Below, in pieces: positions 1 to 8,650 of a stretch of 59,324 nucleotides of DNA. The notes under the pieces were generated by a model, which was given only the letters and a program-made list of their open reading frames with translations, was not told the DNA's origin and did no database searches. The stretch's first letter is position 1; every line of letters begins with the position of its first letter. This DNA comes from Verrucomicrobiota bacterium (GTDB lineage Bacteria; Verrucomicrobiota; Verrucomicrobiia; Opitutales; Opitutaceae), in assembly GCA_003641745.1 (NCBI GenBank), contig QNAI01000008.1, forward strand, positions 1 to 59,324. Direction: 5' to 3'. The position numbers were made by a program, and so were the translations under genes.

Positions 1-189
1 CTGGAACTGGTTGTCGGTCGGGTCGCAGACGTCGGTCGTCGTCATCCAGTCGGCAAATCGATTGAATCCCCACCACTTCATTTCCACGAGATATTCACGG
101 CGCTCGAGCGGCCACATGGCTTCATAGGAATTGCCGAAATGAGCCGGGCAATAACACTCGCGAATGGGAAATAACGGGTCCGTTTTCAT
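1..189 (-). CDS. Partial hypothetical protein (N-terminal 63 codons)
   Basis: Reading the minus strand from the ATG at 189 gives 63 codons that stay open to the left edge, so only the amino terminus is present. The protein begins MKTDPLFPIREC and is rich in Trp, Tyr and Phe (for example MKWWGFNRFADWM), with no signal peptide. Aromatic-rich starts of this kind are seen in glycosidase-like proteins, but no family can be assigned from this fragment. It is divergent from the helicase gene at 368, leaving about 180 bp of shared upstream region in which I see no clear promoter. Confidence 0.6.
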   Translation of the reverse strand, partial: MKTDPLFPIRECYCPAHFGNSYEAMWPLERREYLVEMKWWGFNRFADWMTTTDVCDPTDNQFQ

Positions 190-367
190 GATGAATCCTG
201 TCCACAGGACCGGTCGCGATGCGAGCGGAAAGCAGGGTGGCAGTATGATGGATGGACGCATAAACCGACAGATCCTCCTGTTCTGGCGGTTCTGGCCAAT
301 GGTGGTGTATTCTGTCCCGCTAAATCCGCTGGCGCTGTGACTTGATTCTGCCACATTCGCCTCACGG

Positions 368-3226
368 ATGTCCTTAACCCACCATCAGGCCAAATACCTC
401 GCCCACGAACTCACTCGCCGCTGGTCTTCAGACAACGTCGGCAAGCTCGCGGCTGCGGTGGCTGGTGCTCAAGTCGACCTCAACCCCCACCAGGTCGATG
501 CCGCCCTCTTCGCCTTCAAATCCCCATTCTCCAACGGAGCCCTCCTCGCCGACGAAGTCGGGCTGGGCAAGACCATCGAGGCGGGCATCCTCCTCTCCCA
601 GCGGTGGGCCGAACGCAGGCGACGCATCCTCATCATTACCCCGTCCAACCTGCGCAAGCAGTGGCATCAGGAACTCGCTGAAAAGTTCTTCCTCCCCGCC
701 ACCATCCTCGAAGCCCGCTCCTACAAGCAGGCGATCAAAGCGGGATGCACCAACCCTTTCCAGCCCGACGAGCCATCCCTCGTCATCTGCTCCTACCACT
801 TCGCTCGCAACAAAACCGAGGATGTAGCCACCACTCCCTGGGATCTCGTCGTCATCGACGAGGCCCACCGCCTGCGCAACGTCTACAAACCGTCCAACAT
901 CATTGCCAAAGCGTTAAAGAAGGCGCTCGAAGGCCGCCCCAAGGTTCTCCTCACCGCCACCCCCCTGCAAAACTCCCTGCACGAACTCTTCGGCCTCATC
1001 TCCTTCATCGACGAACACGCCTTTGGCGATCTCAAGAGCTTCCGCCAACAGTTCGCCAACCTCGGTCAGGACGCCACCTTCCAGGCCCTCAAGGACCGCC
1101 TCGCGCCCCTCTGCCACCGGACCCTCCGCCGTCAGGTCACCAAATACGTTCCCTTTACAGCCCGGCACGCCATCATCGAGGCGTTCACTCCGGAGGAGAG
1201 CGAGGACCAACTCTACCAACTCGTCTCCGACTACCTCAGCCGCGACAACCTCTTCGCTCTCCCGCCCGCGCAGCGCACCCTCATGACACTCGTCCTGCGG
1301 AAGCTTCTCGCCTCCTCCACCTTCGCCATCGCCGGAGCACTGCAAACGATGGCGCGCCGTCTCAAGCGTGATCTCGCGGAGCAGGAGAATCTCTCGTTCG
1401 AGGAAGAACTCGACGACGACTACGAAGCGCTCGACGAAACCGCCGATGAATGGAGCGAGGAGTCCACTCCCGAACCTCTCTCGCGGGAAGACCGCGCCGC
1501 GCTCGAAGGCGAGATCGCCGAACTCGAATCGTTCGCGACCCTCGCCACCTCCATCACCAACAACGCCAAAGGGCAGACCCTCCTTCACGCTCTCCGGGTC
1601 GCCTTCGACAGAACGAGCGAACTCAAGGCCGCCGAGAAAGCCATCATCTTCACCGAGTCCCGCCGCACCCAGAACTACCTACTCCAGCTTCTCTCCGATA
1701 GCGAATGGGGCGAAGGCATCGTCCTCTTCAACGGCAGCAATACCGACGAACGTTCCAGGGAAATCTACGCCGACTGGAAAGCCCGGCACCAGGACTCCGA
1801 CCAGCTCACCGGCTCCCGTACGGCGGACATGCGTTCAGCACTCGTCGATTACTTCCGCGACGAAGGCCGTATCATGATCGCCACCGAGGCAGGGGCAGAG
1901 GGCATCAACCTCCAGTTCTGTTCCCTCGTCATCAACTACGACCTCCCGTGGAATCCGCAACGCGTCGAGCAGCGCATCGGCCGCTGCCACCGCTACGGAC
2001 AAAAGCACGACGTGGTGGTCGTCAACTTCCTCAACAAAAAGAACGCCGCCGACCAGCGTGTTTACCAACTCCTCGCCGAGAAATTCCACCTCTTCGAAGG
2101 CGTCTTTGGTGCCAGCGACGAAATTCTCGGTGCCATCGGCTCGGGAGTCGATTTCGAAAAACGCATCGCCACCATCTACCAGCGATGCCGCCAACCCGAG
2201 CAAATCAAAGAGGCCTTCGACGAACTCCAACTGGAGCTCAGCTTCGAAATCAACGAAGCGATGAGCACCACGCGGAAGAAGCTGCTCGAGAACTTCGATG
2301 ACGAAGTCCGCGAGAAGCTCAAGGTCCGCGACGAGGACTCGAAAGCCATCCTCGGCCAGTTCGAGCGCCAGCTCATTCGCCTCTCCCGGCATGAGTTGAA
2401 TGGCCACGCCGACTTTCAGAGCGAGGGTTCCTTCCGCCTCCACTCCATACCCTTTCCTGAGATCGCGGACAAAGTCCCACTAGGCGTCTACGAACTGCCT
2501 CGCCGCTCCGGCGACGCCCACCTCTACCGCACCGGCCACCCCCTCGCCGAGGCCGTCATTTCCAAAGCCAAAGAGCGGACACTCGCTCCCGAGGAAATCG
2601 CCTTCAGCTATGAGGAGCACGAGGGCAAGGTCAGCATCCTCGAACCCTTCATCGGTCAATCCGGCTGGCTCACCGTCACCCGCTTCACCATCGATTCCCT
2701 CGACCAAACCGAGGACTACCTCATCCTCGCCGCACTCACCGACGCCGGCCAGGCGCTTGACGGAGAAACCGCCCGCCGCCTGATTTCCCTGCCAGGTCAG
2801 GCGCAGGGCGAACTCGCCAACTCTGCCCCGCAGACCCTCGCCGATCTTGCCCACAAGGAACAGGCCCGCATCAGCCGCGACATCTCCGAACGCAATGCCG
2901 AGTTCTTCGAAGCCGAGGCCATCAAGCTCGATCATTGGGCCGATGACCTCAAAGTCGGCCTCGAACGCGAGATCAAGGACATCGACCGTCAGATCAAAGA
3001 AGCCCGCCGCGTCGCCTCCGCCGCTCTGGCGCTTGAGGAAAAACTCGCTGGGCAAAAACAGATTAAAGCCCTCGAGACCCACCGAAAGGAACGCCGCCGC
3101 TCCCTCTTCGATGCCCAGGACGAGATCGACAACAACCGTGAGCGCCTAATTGAAAGCATCGAAGGAAAACTCAAATCCGAATCCTCGGAGGAGGAACTCT
3201 TCACCATCAGCTGGACACTTACCTGA
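368..3226 (+). CDS. SNF2-family DEAD/DEAH helicase, defence-associated
   Basis: A 952-aa superfamily 2 helicase/translocase. Visible motifs in order are the Walker A motif ADEVGLGKT (K68), the DEAH box (D164-H167), LTATPLQN, and a C-terminal RecA lobe with EGINLQ and QRIGRCHRYGQ (R536/R539), the RapA/SNF2 pattern. A long charged, coiled-coil-prone tail follows (about 820-930). Proteins of this type act as ATP-driven DNA translocases, and similar ones are the DrmD component of class 1 DISARM and parts of helicase-methylase-ATPase loci. It is the first gene of a tight same-strand run: the next ORF starts 5 bp after its stop. No nuclease motif is visible. Membership of a defence system is inferred from the neighbours. 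Confidence 0.85.
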   Translation: MSLTHHQAKYLAHELTRRWSSDNVGKLAAAVAGAQVDLNPHQVDAALFAFKSPFSNGALLADEVGLGKTIEAGILLSQRWAERRRRILIITPSNLRKQWHQELAEKFFLPATILEARSYKQAIKAGCTNPFQPDEPSLVICSYHFARNKTEDVATTPWDLVVIDEAHRLRNVYKPSNIIAKALKKALEGRPKVLLTATPLQNSLHELFGLISFIDEHAFGDLKSFRQQFANLGQDATFQALKDRLAPLCHRTLRRQVTKYVPFTARHAIIEAFTPEESEDQLYQLVSDYLSRDNLFALPPAQRTLMTLVLRKLLASSTFAIAGALQTMARRLKRDLAEQENLSFEEELDDDYEALDETADEWSEESTPEPLSREDRAALEGEIAELESFATLATSITNNAKGQTLLHALRVAFDRTSELKAAEKAIIFTESRRTQNYLLQLLSDSEWGEGIVLFNGSNTDERSREIYADWKARHQDSDQLTGSRTADMRSALVDYFRDEGRIMIATEAGAEGINLQFCSLVINYDLPWNPQRVEQRIGRCHRYGQKHDVVVVNFLNKKNAADQRVYQLLAEKFHLFEGVFGASDEILGAIGSGVDFEKRIATIYQRCRQPEQIKEAFDELQLELSFEINEAMSTTRKKLLENFDDEVREKLKVRDEDSKAILGQFERQLIRLSRHELNGHADFQSEGSFRLHSIPFPEIADKVPLGVYELPRRSGDAHLYRTGHPLAEAVISKAKERTLAPEEIAFSYEEHEGKVSILEPFIGQSGWLTVTRFTIDSLDQTEDYLILAALTDAGQALDGETARRLISLPGQAQGELANSAPQTLADLAHKEQARISRDISERNAEFFEAEAIKLDHWADDLKVGLEREIKDIDRQIKEARRVASAALALEEKLAGQKQIKALETHRKERRRSLFDAQDEIDNNRERLIESIEGKLKSESSEEELFTISWTLT

Positions 3227-3231
3227 TACTC

Positions 3232-3411
3232 ATGCCTTTACCCGACAATATGTCCACTTCATTGGAGGCCGCTCTCACAGCAGACGGTCTTCTCAAGAAG
3301 GAGTTGGCCGAAGAAATCACGGCCCAGCTCAATTCGCAGAGGCCTGTGAATTGGAATCTGCTGATGAGCAAAGAACTCGAACCGGAAAAGGAGGGAACTG
3401 ATGAAGCTTAG
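3232..3411 (+). CDS. Small 59-aa protein between helicase and ATPase
   Basis: An ATG 5 bp after the helicase stop opens a 59-codon frame that ends in TAG 11 bp inside the following ATPase gene. The overlap on both sides suggests translational coupling. The product is acidic and predicted helical, with the run LEAALTADGLLKKELAEEI followed by a Trp-containing segment (VNWNLLM) and an acidic tail; no signal peptide, membrane segment or Cys. It is unrecognised. Small middle genes next to SMC-like ATPases are known from three-component ABC-ATPase conflict systems, and an adaptor between helicase and ATPase is plausible. Evidence for it being real: spacing, start position and sensible amino-acid composition in a region with no other good frame. 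Confidence 0.65.
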   Translation: MPLPDNMSTSLEAALTADGLLKKELAEEITAQLNSQRPVNWNLLMSKELEPEKEGTDEA

Positions 3412-5746
3412 GATGGAGGCCTTTCGTGGCGTGAATCAGCCCTTTGAGATCTCGTTCGAATCGCGGAACCACCTTTCGATCCTCTACGGAGAAAATGGAT
3501 CAGGAAAAACAACGGTGTCCGATGCGCTGGAGTTTGTTTTCCACGGCACGGCGGGTTCATTGGAGGAGAAGTCGCTCGACGGGAAGTCTCGGATTCCCGC
3601 CCTTGTGCACGTTCAGCGGAAGAAGGCGGATCTGTCCGTCACCTGGGAGGATGGCCAGAAATCTCGCCGGGCGACCATCGACAAGACCAAAGCCAGTATC
3701 ACCGGCGACACCACAAGCATCCTCCATACCCTCAGCCGAAAAAACATCACCCGCCTGATCGAAGAAACTCCGACCAAACGCTTCGAGCGCATTCAGGAAT
3801 TCGTCTCCGTTCCCGCACTTGATGAGGAAGAAGCCCGGCTCCGCGCGTTCATCGGCGACCAGAAACAGCTCCAGGCAAGTCAACTCCGCGAGGCGCAGCT
3901 AGTTGAAGAAGACCTCGATCGCATTTTTCAGGAAAACACTGCTGAGGAGACACCAAAACCCAACCGGGACAACTGGATTAAGGTCGTCCTCCAGAACAGC
4001 GAGACAACCATCCGTGAGAATCTGACGATCTTTGAAGATCTGCACCACGAAATCACCCGCCTGCGGAGTGATTTCGGCCCGTTGAAGACTGCCTACACCA
4101 CGTTCGCCAACGCGGCGACTAATCGGAAAGACGAAGAAGAAAAACTCACCAAACTCGTCGCGGCATCCAGCGATGACTTCGCCGAAGCCCTCGACACTTT
4201 GGAGCAAGCCCGGCTCCTGTTTCTGAAGAAAGAGGTAGATCAGTGTCCGGTTTGCGACACCCCATTCACCCATCAGGAACTGAGCGACAAAGTTTCTGCA
4301 AAACTCGAACGCCTCAAGGCGGTCACCGAGCAAAGCGTGCGTACCAGGAAGGCTCAGCGCACCGGCGAACAGGCGGCCACTGCCCTCCAGACCCAGCAGT
4401 CCAATTTCTTCTCCATCATCGAGAAGCTCAGGCTGATTCATGAAAGCATCGCCGAACGGAAGGAATGGGATCTCCCCCCGCTTGTTCCCACCGTCCTGGT
4501 GCCGGCAGAGGCCAGCGAACTCACCGCCGAATGGTATCAATCCTTCACACGAGAAGCCGCTCAACTCAAACCTCTGTCCGAATTCGTCGAGAAGGACCGC
4601 GACGCACTCCTCCGCCAGCAAACACTTCAAAACCAACTTCGCACTATTCTCGCGCGGCGGAAAGACACCCGCAAAGAGCATCAGGCCCTGACCGTCATGA
4701 TCGAGAAGGCGGAACGCATTGCCACCATCCTTCGCGAGCACCGCATCCAACACGCCAATTCGACTCTGGAGGCAATTTCTGACGACTTCGCCCAGCTGTA
4801 TCGCAGCATCCACCCCGGCGAAGGCATCGAGTCCATTCGTCTCTACCTGCATCCCACACAGAAGAATGCCGCCCGTTTCGATGGCACCCTCTTCGGTGCG
4901 GAGAACACGACCCCTGTCGCCTGCCTGTCGGAATCCCATCTCGACACCCTAGGCCTGTGCCTCTTCTTGGCGCTGCAGAAGCGGGAAGATCCCAAGAATA
5001 CGATTCTCTACCTCGATGATGCCATCGGTTCCGTGGACGAGGCGCACATGGAGCGGCTCTACCGGCTGATTCTCAAGGAAGCCGCGCACTTCCGGCACGT
5101 CATCATCACCAGCCACTACCACCCGCTGCGTTTCAAGTTCCGCTGGGGAATCCTGACTCAACGGAAGGTAGAATTCATCGAACTCGGGGAGTGGACGCTC
5201 ACTGATGGCATCGCCCTCGCCAAAGGACCGAACTCGGAGGCGGAGCTCCTTCGCAGATACTTGGAGGCAGCCGACGATCCGGCCACCATCGCCGCCAAGT
5301 CCGGGCTCGTCCTCGAGCGCCTTCTCGACTTCCTCACCGGCATCTATCAATGCCGCCTGCCGCGCAATCCCGGTGCGGAACAACGCTGGACGCTCGACCA
5401 CTACAAGGGTGGGTTGAAGGGGGAGAGGGAACTCATGTCCGCCCTCCGCTGTGATCACCTCGATGGCGAGGGCAAAGTGACCCATTCTCACGAACTCGCC
5501 CCCTTGCTGGAGGATGTCTTCACGCGCCTCCAGTTCCGCAATGCCATCGGCTGTCACTACAAGGAACTCGCCGGGCAGTTCGATGAAATCGGAGAGGCCG
5601 TGAAATTTGGCGAAGCCACGCTGGCGCTTGTCACCGCCCTCTGCGACGAAAACGACGAACTGCCGGAGAACCAAAAGGACGGGACTAGCTGGACGAATCG
5701 CGGAACGGTTTCCCGTCGGCTCTATCCCCTCATCAAGCCTGCCTGA
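3401..5746 (+). CDS. SMC/RecF-like AAA ATPase, defence-associated
   Basis: A 781-aa ABC-type ATPase of the SMC/RecF/RloC kind. The amino terminus has Walker A GENGSGKTT (about residues 30-38, K36). A long helical, coiled-coil-like centre carries a CPVC pair (C282, C285) resembling the zinc hook of Rad50-like proteins. The second ATPase half follows, with the signature-like SESHLDTLG and Walker B TILYLDD (534-540). After about residue 590 comes a C-terminal domain of about 190 aa that I do not recognise; it could be an effector or partner-binding domain. It is cytoplasmic. The start overlaps the small upstream gene, and RhuM starts 20 bp downstream. It probably senses DNA or DNA ends and works with the upstream helicase; this is inference. 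Confidence 0.85.
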   Translation: MKLRMEAFRGVNQPFEISFESRNHLSILYGENGSGKTTVSDALEFVFHGTAGSLEEKSLDGKSRIPALVHVQRKKADLSVTWEDGQKSRRATIDKTKASITGDTTSILHTLSRKNITRLIEETPTKRFERIQEFVSVPALDEEEARLRAFIGDQKQLQASQLREAQLVEEDLDRIFQENTAEETPKPNRDNWIKVVLQNSETTIRENLTIFEDLHHEITRLRSDFGPLKTAYTTFANAATNRKDEEEKLTKLVAASSDDFAEALDTLEQARLLFLKKEVDQCPVCDTPFTHQELSDKVSAKLERLKAVTEQSVRTRKAQRTGEQAATALQTQQSNFFSIIEKLRLIHESIAERKEWDLPPLVPTVLVPAEASELTAEWYQSFTREAAQLKPLSEFVEKDRDALLRQQTLQNQLRTILARRKDTRKEHQALTVMIEKAERIATILREHRIQHANSTLEAISDDFAQLYRSIHPGEGIESIRLYLHPTQKNAARFDGTLFGAENTTPVACLSESHLDTLGLCLFLALQKREDPKNTILYLDDAIGSVDEAHMERLYRLILKEAAHFRHVIITSHYHPLRFKFRWGILTQRKVEFIELGEWTLTDGIALAKGPNSEAELLRRYLEAADDPATIAAKSGLVLERLLDFLTGIYQCRLPRNPGAEQRWTLDHYKGGLKGERELMSALRCDHLDGEGKVTHSHELAPLLEDVFTRLQFRNAIGCHYKELAGQFDEIGEAVKFGEATLALVTALCDENDELPENQKDGTSWTNRGTVSRRLYPLIKPA

Positions 5747-5766
5747 ATCTTCGGAAAATCATTTTC

Positions 5767-6789
5767 ATGAGTGACTCTCAATCCGAATTTATCCTCTACC
5801 AGACCGAAGACGGACAAGCAGAGGTCCGGTTGCGGGCGCTAGGCGGCACCGCATGGCTCTCTCAGCGGGAAATGGCTCAGCTCTTCGATGTCTCGACCGA
5901 CAACATCAGCCTCCATCTCATAAACATCCACGAGGAGGGAGAACTCAGCGAGCGGGCAACTACCGAGGAATCCTCGATAGTTCAAAAAGAGGGCGCACGC
6001 ACCGTGAACCGCCCCCTCACGCTCTACAATCTCGATGCCATTCTTGCCGTTGGTTACCGCGTCCGCTCCCCGCGCGGCGTCCAGTTCCGGCGCTGGGCTT
6101 CCACCATCCTCAAGGAATATCTTCTCAAGGGCTTCGTCATGGACGACGCCCGGCTGAAAGACCCCGACGGGCGCCCGGACTACTTCGACGAACTGCTGGA
6201 GCGCATCCGCGACATCCGCGCCAGCGAGAAACGCTTCTACCAGAAAATTCGCGACCTTTTTGCCCTCAGCGATGACTACGACAAGACCGATTCTGCCACT
6301 CAGTTGTTCTTTGCCGAGGTGCAAAACAAGTTCCTCTTTGCCGTCACCGGCCAGACTGCCGCAGAGCTTGTTCTCGACCGAGCCGATCCCGGCCAATCCA
6401 ACATGGGACTAACCGTTTGGAAAGGCGGCACCGTACGCAAGCAAGACATTTACACCGCCAAGAACTACCTCATCGAAGACGAGATCGACACCCTCAACCG
6501 TCTCGTCGTTATCTTTCTCGAAACGGCGGAACTCCGCGCGAAACAACGGCAACGCCTGACGATGGCTTACTGGACGGAGAATGCGGACCAGCTCATCACC
6601 TCCAACGGCTTCGCCCTCCTCGACGGCTCCGGCTCGATCAGCCATGAGTCAATGAAAGCGGAAACCAAAGAACGTTATACCGATTTCGAACAACGGCGGA
6701 AGCACCAACAAGCAATCGACGCGGACGCTATCGACGAGGCCGAACTCCAGGCTCTCGAAGACATCGTCAAAAAAAGAAAAAAGCAATGA
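5767..6789 (+). CDS. RhuM family protein (virulence RhuM)
   Basis: A 340-aa protein with the hallmarks of the RhuM family. The N-terminal region has a winged-helix-like segment (GGTAWLSQREMAQLFDVS) and the typical VNRPLTLYNLDAILAVGYRV and RGVQFRRWAS stretches. A C-terminal alpha-helical part contains FAVTGQTAAELV and ends in a basic tail, KKRKKQ. RhuM was first named from a Salmonella pathogenicity island, but its molecular role is not settled; homologues are common beside restriction-modification genes. Here it lies between the ATPase (20 bp upstream) and the type III mod gene (34 bp downstream) on the same strand, so it is probably co-transcribed with both. A DNA-binding or regulatory role is inferred from the N-terminal fold. 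Confidence 0.85.
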   Translation: MSDSQSEFILYQTEDGQAEVRLRALGGTAWLSQREMAQLFDVSTDNISLHLINIHEEGELSERATTEESSIVQKEGARTVNRPLTLYNLDAILAVGYRVRSPRGVQFRRWASTILKEYLLKGFVMDDARLKDPDGRPDYFDELLERIRDIRASEKRFYQKIRDLFALSDDYDKTDSATQLFFAEVQNKFLFAVTGQTAAELVLDRADPGQSNMGLTVWKGGTVRKQDIYTAKNYLIEDEIDTLNRLVVIFLETAELRAKQRQRLTMAYWTENADQLITSNGFALLDGSGSISHESMKAETKERYTDFEQRRKHQQAIDADAIDEAELQALEDIVKKRKKQ

Positions 6790-6823
6790 CCGCCGCCTCA
6801 GCAAGCCCTCTAATTTCCTAAAG

Positions 6824-8440
6824 ATGCCAGCCAAGAAACAGAAACTCGAACTCACCTGGATCGGGAAGGAGAACCGGCCCAAGCTGGAGCCGCGCATCCT
6901 GCTCGAAGATCCGGAGAAGTCCTACCATGCCCCGTATCGGGTCGGGGCGAATGACCTCTTCGATAACAAGCTGATCTTCGGGGACAATCTGCTCGCGCTC
7001 AAAGCGCTGGAGCAGGAATACGCGGGGAAGGTGAAGTGTGTGTTTATTGATCCACCGTATAATACGCAGTCTGCATTTAAGCACTATGACGACGGAGTCG
7101 AACATTCGTTGTGGCTTTCGTTAATGCGTGAGCGACTCGAAATCTTAAAGCGATTGATATCAAAGGGTGGCTCACTGTGGATAACCATCGACGACAATGA
7201 ATCCCATTATCTGAAAGTGCTTTGCGACGAAGTTTTCGGACGCCCTAATTTTGTAGCAAACATCGTATGGCAAAAAAGGATACAACCTGACATCAGGGCG
7301 ACAATCGGAGCTGGTCACGATCATATCTTAGTTTTTGCAAAAGGATATGATGAATTCCGAGGCAAATTGAGCAAGTTAGAGCCTTCTCAAGAACATAAAG
7401 CTAGATACAAGAATCCAGACAATGATCCTCGTGGTGCATGGGTTTCAGCAGATTATATGGCTAAAGGTTTTCGCCCAAATCAAATGTATCAAATCACGAC
7501 CCCTTCAGGTAAAAAATATTCCCCTCGTGATGGCTCCTGTTGGCGAAACGTAGAAGAAGTTTATGAGAAACTCGTTGATGAGAACCGAATTTGGTTTGGG
7601 AAAAATGGTGATTCGGTTCCTCGAAAGTAAACCTATCTATACGAATTAGAAGGAATCGCGACATGGTCATGGTGGAGCAATTCTGAAGTCGGGCACAATC
7701 AAGAGGCCAAGAAAGAGGGGAATAAACTCTTTGGCGCAAAAGATGCGTTTGAAACGCCCAAACCGGAAAGACTATTGCAGAGAATTATTCATCTCGCCAC
7801 CAATCCCGGTGATCTTGTCCTAGACTCCTTCCTCGGCTCCGGCACCACCGCCGCGGTCGCCCACAAGATGGGACGCCGCTGGATTGGTATCGAACTCGGT
7901 GAGCACTGCCACACCCACTGCATCCCCCGCCTGCAGAAACTCATCGATGGCAAAGACCCCGGCGGCATCACCAAGGCATTCGAGTGGAGAGGCGGCGGCG
8001 GCTTCCGCTACTACCGACTCGCGCCCTCCCTCCTCGAAAAGGACAAGTGGGACAACTGGGTCATCAGCAAAGACTACAACCCGACCATGCTCGCCCAGGC
8101 CGTCTGCAAGCTGGAGGGCTTCACCTACGCCCCGAGCGACAGCCACTATTGGCAGCACGGTCACTCGACCGAGCGGGATTTTCTCTACGTCACCACCGCC
8201 AACCTCAAACACGCCCAGCTCCAGCAGCTCAGCGACGAAGTCGGCCCCGAGCGCAGCCTCCTCGTGGTCTGCACTTCCTTCCGCGGTAGCAAGAATGGCT
8301 ACCCGAATCTGACCGTGAAAAAAATCCCGAAAGCCGTGCTCAACCGCTGCGAATGGGGTCACGACGATTACTCCCTGCGCGTCGAGAACCTCCCCGCTGC
8401 CCCGCCGCCGGAGGGCCAGCAGGAGCTTTTCGCAGATTGA
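6824..8440 (+). pseudogene. mod: Type III modification methyltransferase Mod, interrupted by in-frame TAA
   Basis: One reading frame of 539 codons encodes a beta-class N6-adenine methyltransferase: DPPY (codons 76-79), then a target-recognition region, then the SAM-binding FLGSG (codons 336-340), ending QQELFAD. A single TAA at 7628-7630 (codon 269) splits it into 268 and 269 codons. Homology clearly continues after the stop without frame change (TYLYELEGI, then EVGHNQEAKKE, LLQRII, DSFLGSGTT). Family members normally carry Lys at this place, and AAA to TAA is one substitution. The upstream piece alone lacks the SAM pocket, so it should be inactive unless the stop is read through. TTG at 7775 could start the second piece. 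It might also be a sequencing error. Phase-variation repeats are not seen nearby. Confidence 0.85.
7041..7790 (+). other. Low-GC target-recognition segment inside mod
   Basis: Base composition changes sharply inside mod. Lines I counted between 7201 and 7500 have about 33-43% G+C (7321-7380 is 20/60), whereas 7981-8040 is about 70% and the 5' part of the gene is also GC-rich. Codon choice changes with it (TTA, ATA, AAA become common). The boundaries fall close to the DPPY motif and just before the FLGSG motif, which bracket the target-recognition domain in beta-class methylases. This is the pattern expected when a recognition domain has been exchanged by recombination in the conserved motifs. 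The stop codon lies inside this segment. Confidence 0.7.
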
Positions 8441-8494
8441 ACCGACCGCTCAATCCCCCGTTCTTCCAATGAAACCGCCGTTTTCGCCCCTGAT

Positions 8495-8607
8495 TCCAAA
8501 CCGAAACGGTGTGGTTTGGACTTGCGAAGGAATGGCTATGGTGCTTGTTTCTCCCCAGCAAACCCGCCGCGCCTCTGCTTGCATGCGTAATTCGGCGGGT
8601 GTTTTTT
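8495..8607 (+). ncRNA. Candidate structured RNA upstream of the Abi gene
   Basis: The 210-bp gap between mod and the Abi gene has no convincing coding frame but has structure. A perfect 8-bp hairpin (arms 8495-8502 and 8513-8520, loop 10 nt) is followed by a terminator-like hairpin with a T run at 8602-8607, and a third copy of the GGTTTGGA arm recurs near 8620. Abi_2/AbiF genes are known to be accompanied by a conserved non-coding RNA (Rfam has an abiF family, as I recall), reported to act as an RNA partner of the HEPN toxin. Position and structure fit this, but I cannot align it to the family consensus, so the call is tentative. Confidence 0.4.
8562..8607 (+). terminator. Rho-independent terminator-like hairpin
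   Basis: An 8-bp GC-rich stem (acccgccg at 8562-8569 with cggcgggt at 8593-8600) is followed by one G and six T. It lies 43 bp before the Abi start codon, so it either ends mod transcription or forms the 3' end of a small RNA while Abi uses a separate promoter or read-through. Confidence 0.6.
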
Positions 8608-8650
8608 GCCCTGATCTCTGGTTTGGACCGTCCGGTGGAAGGGGGCGGCA

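Noticed and set aside
7571-7627. Simple-sequence repeat causing phase variation of mod
   Set aside because: No homopolymer or tandem repeat large enough; the change is a substitution to TAA, not a slippage.
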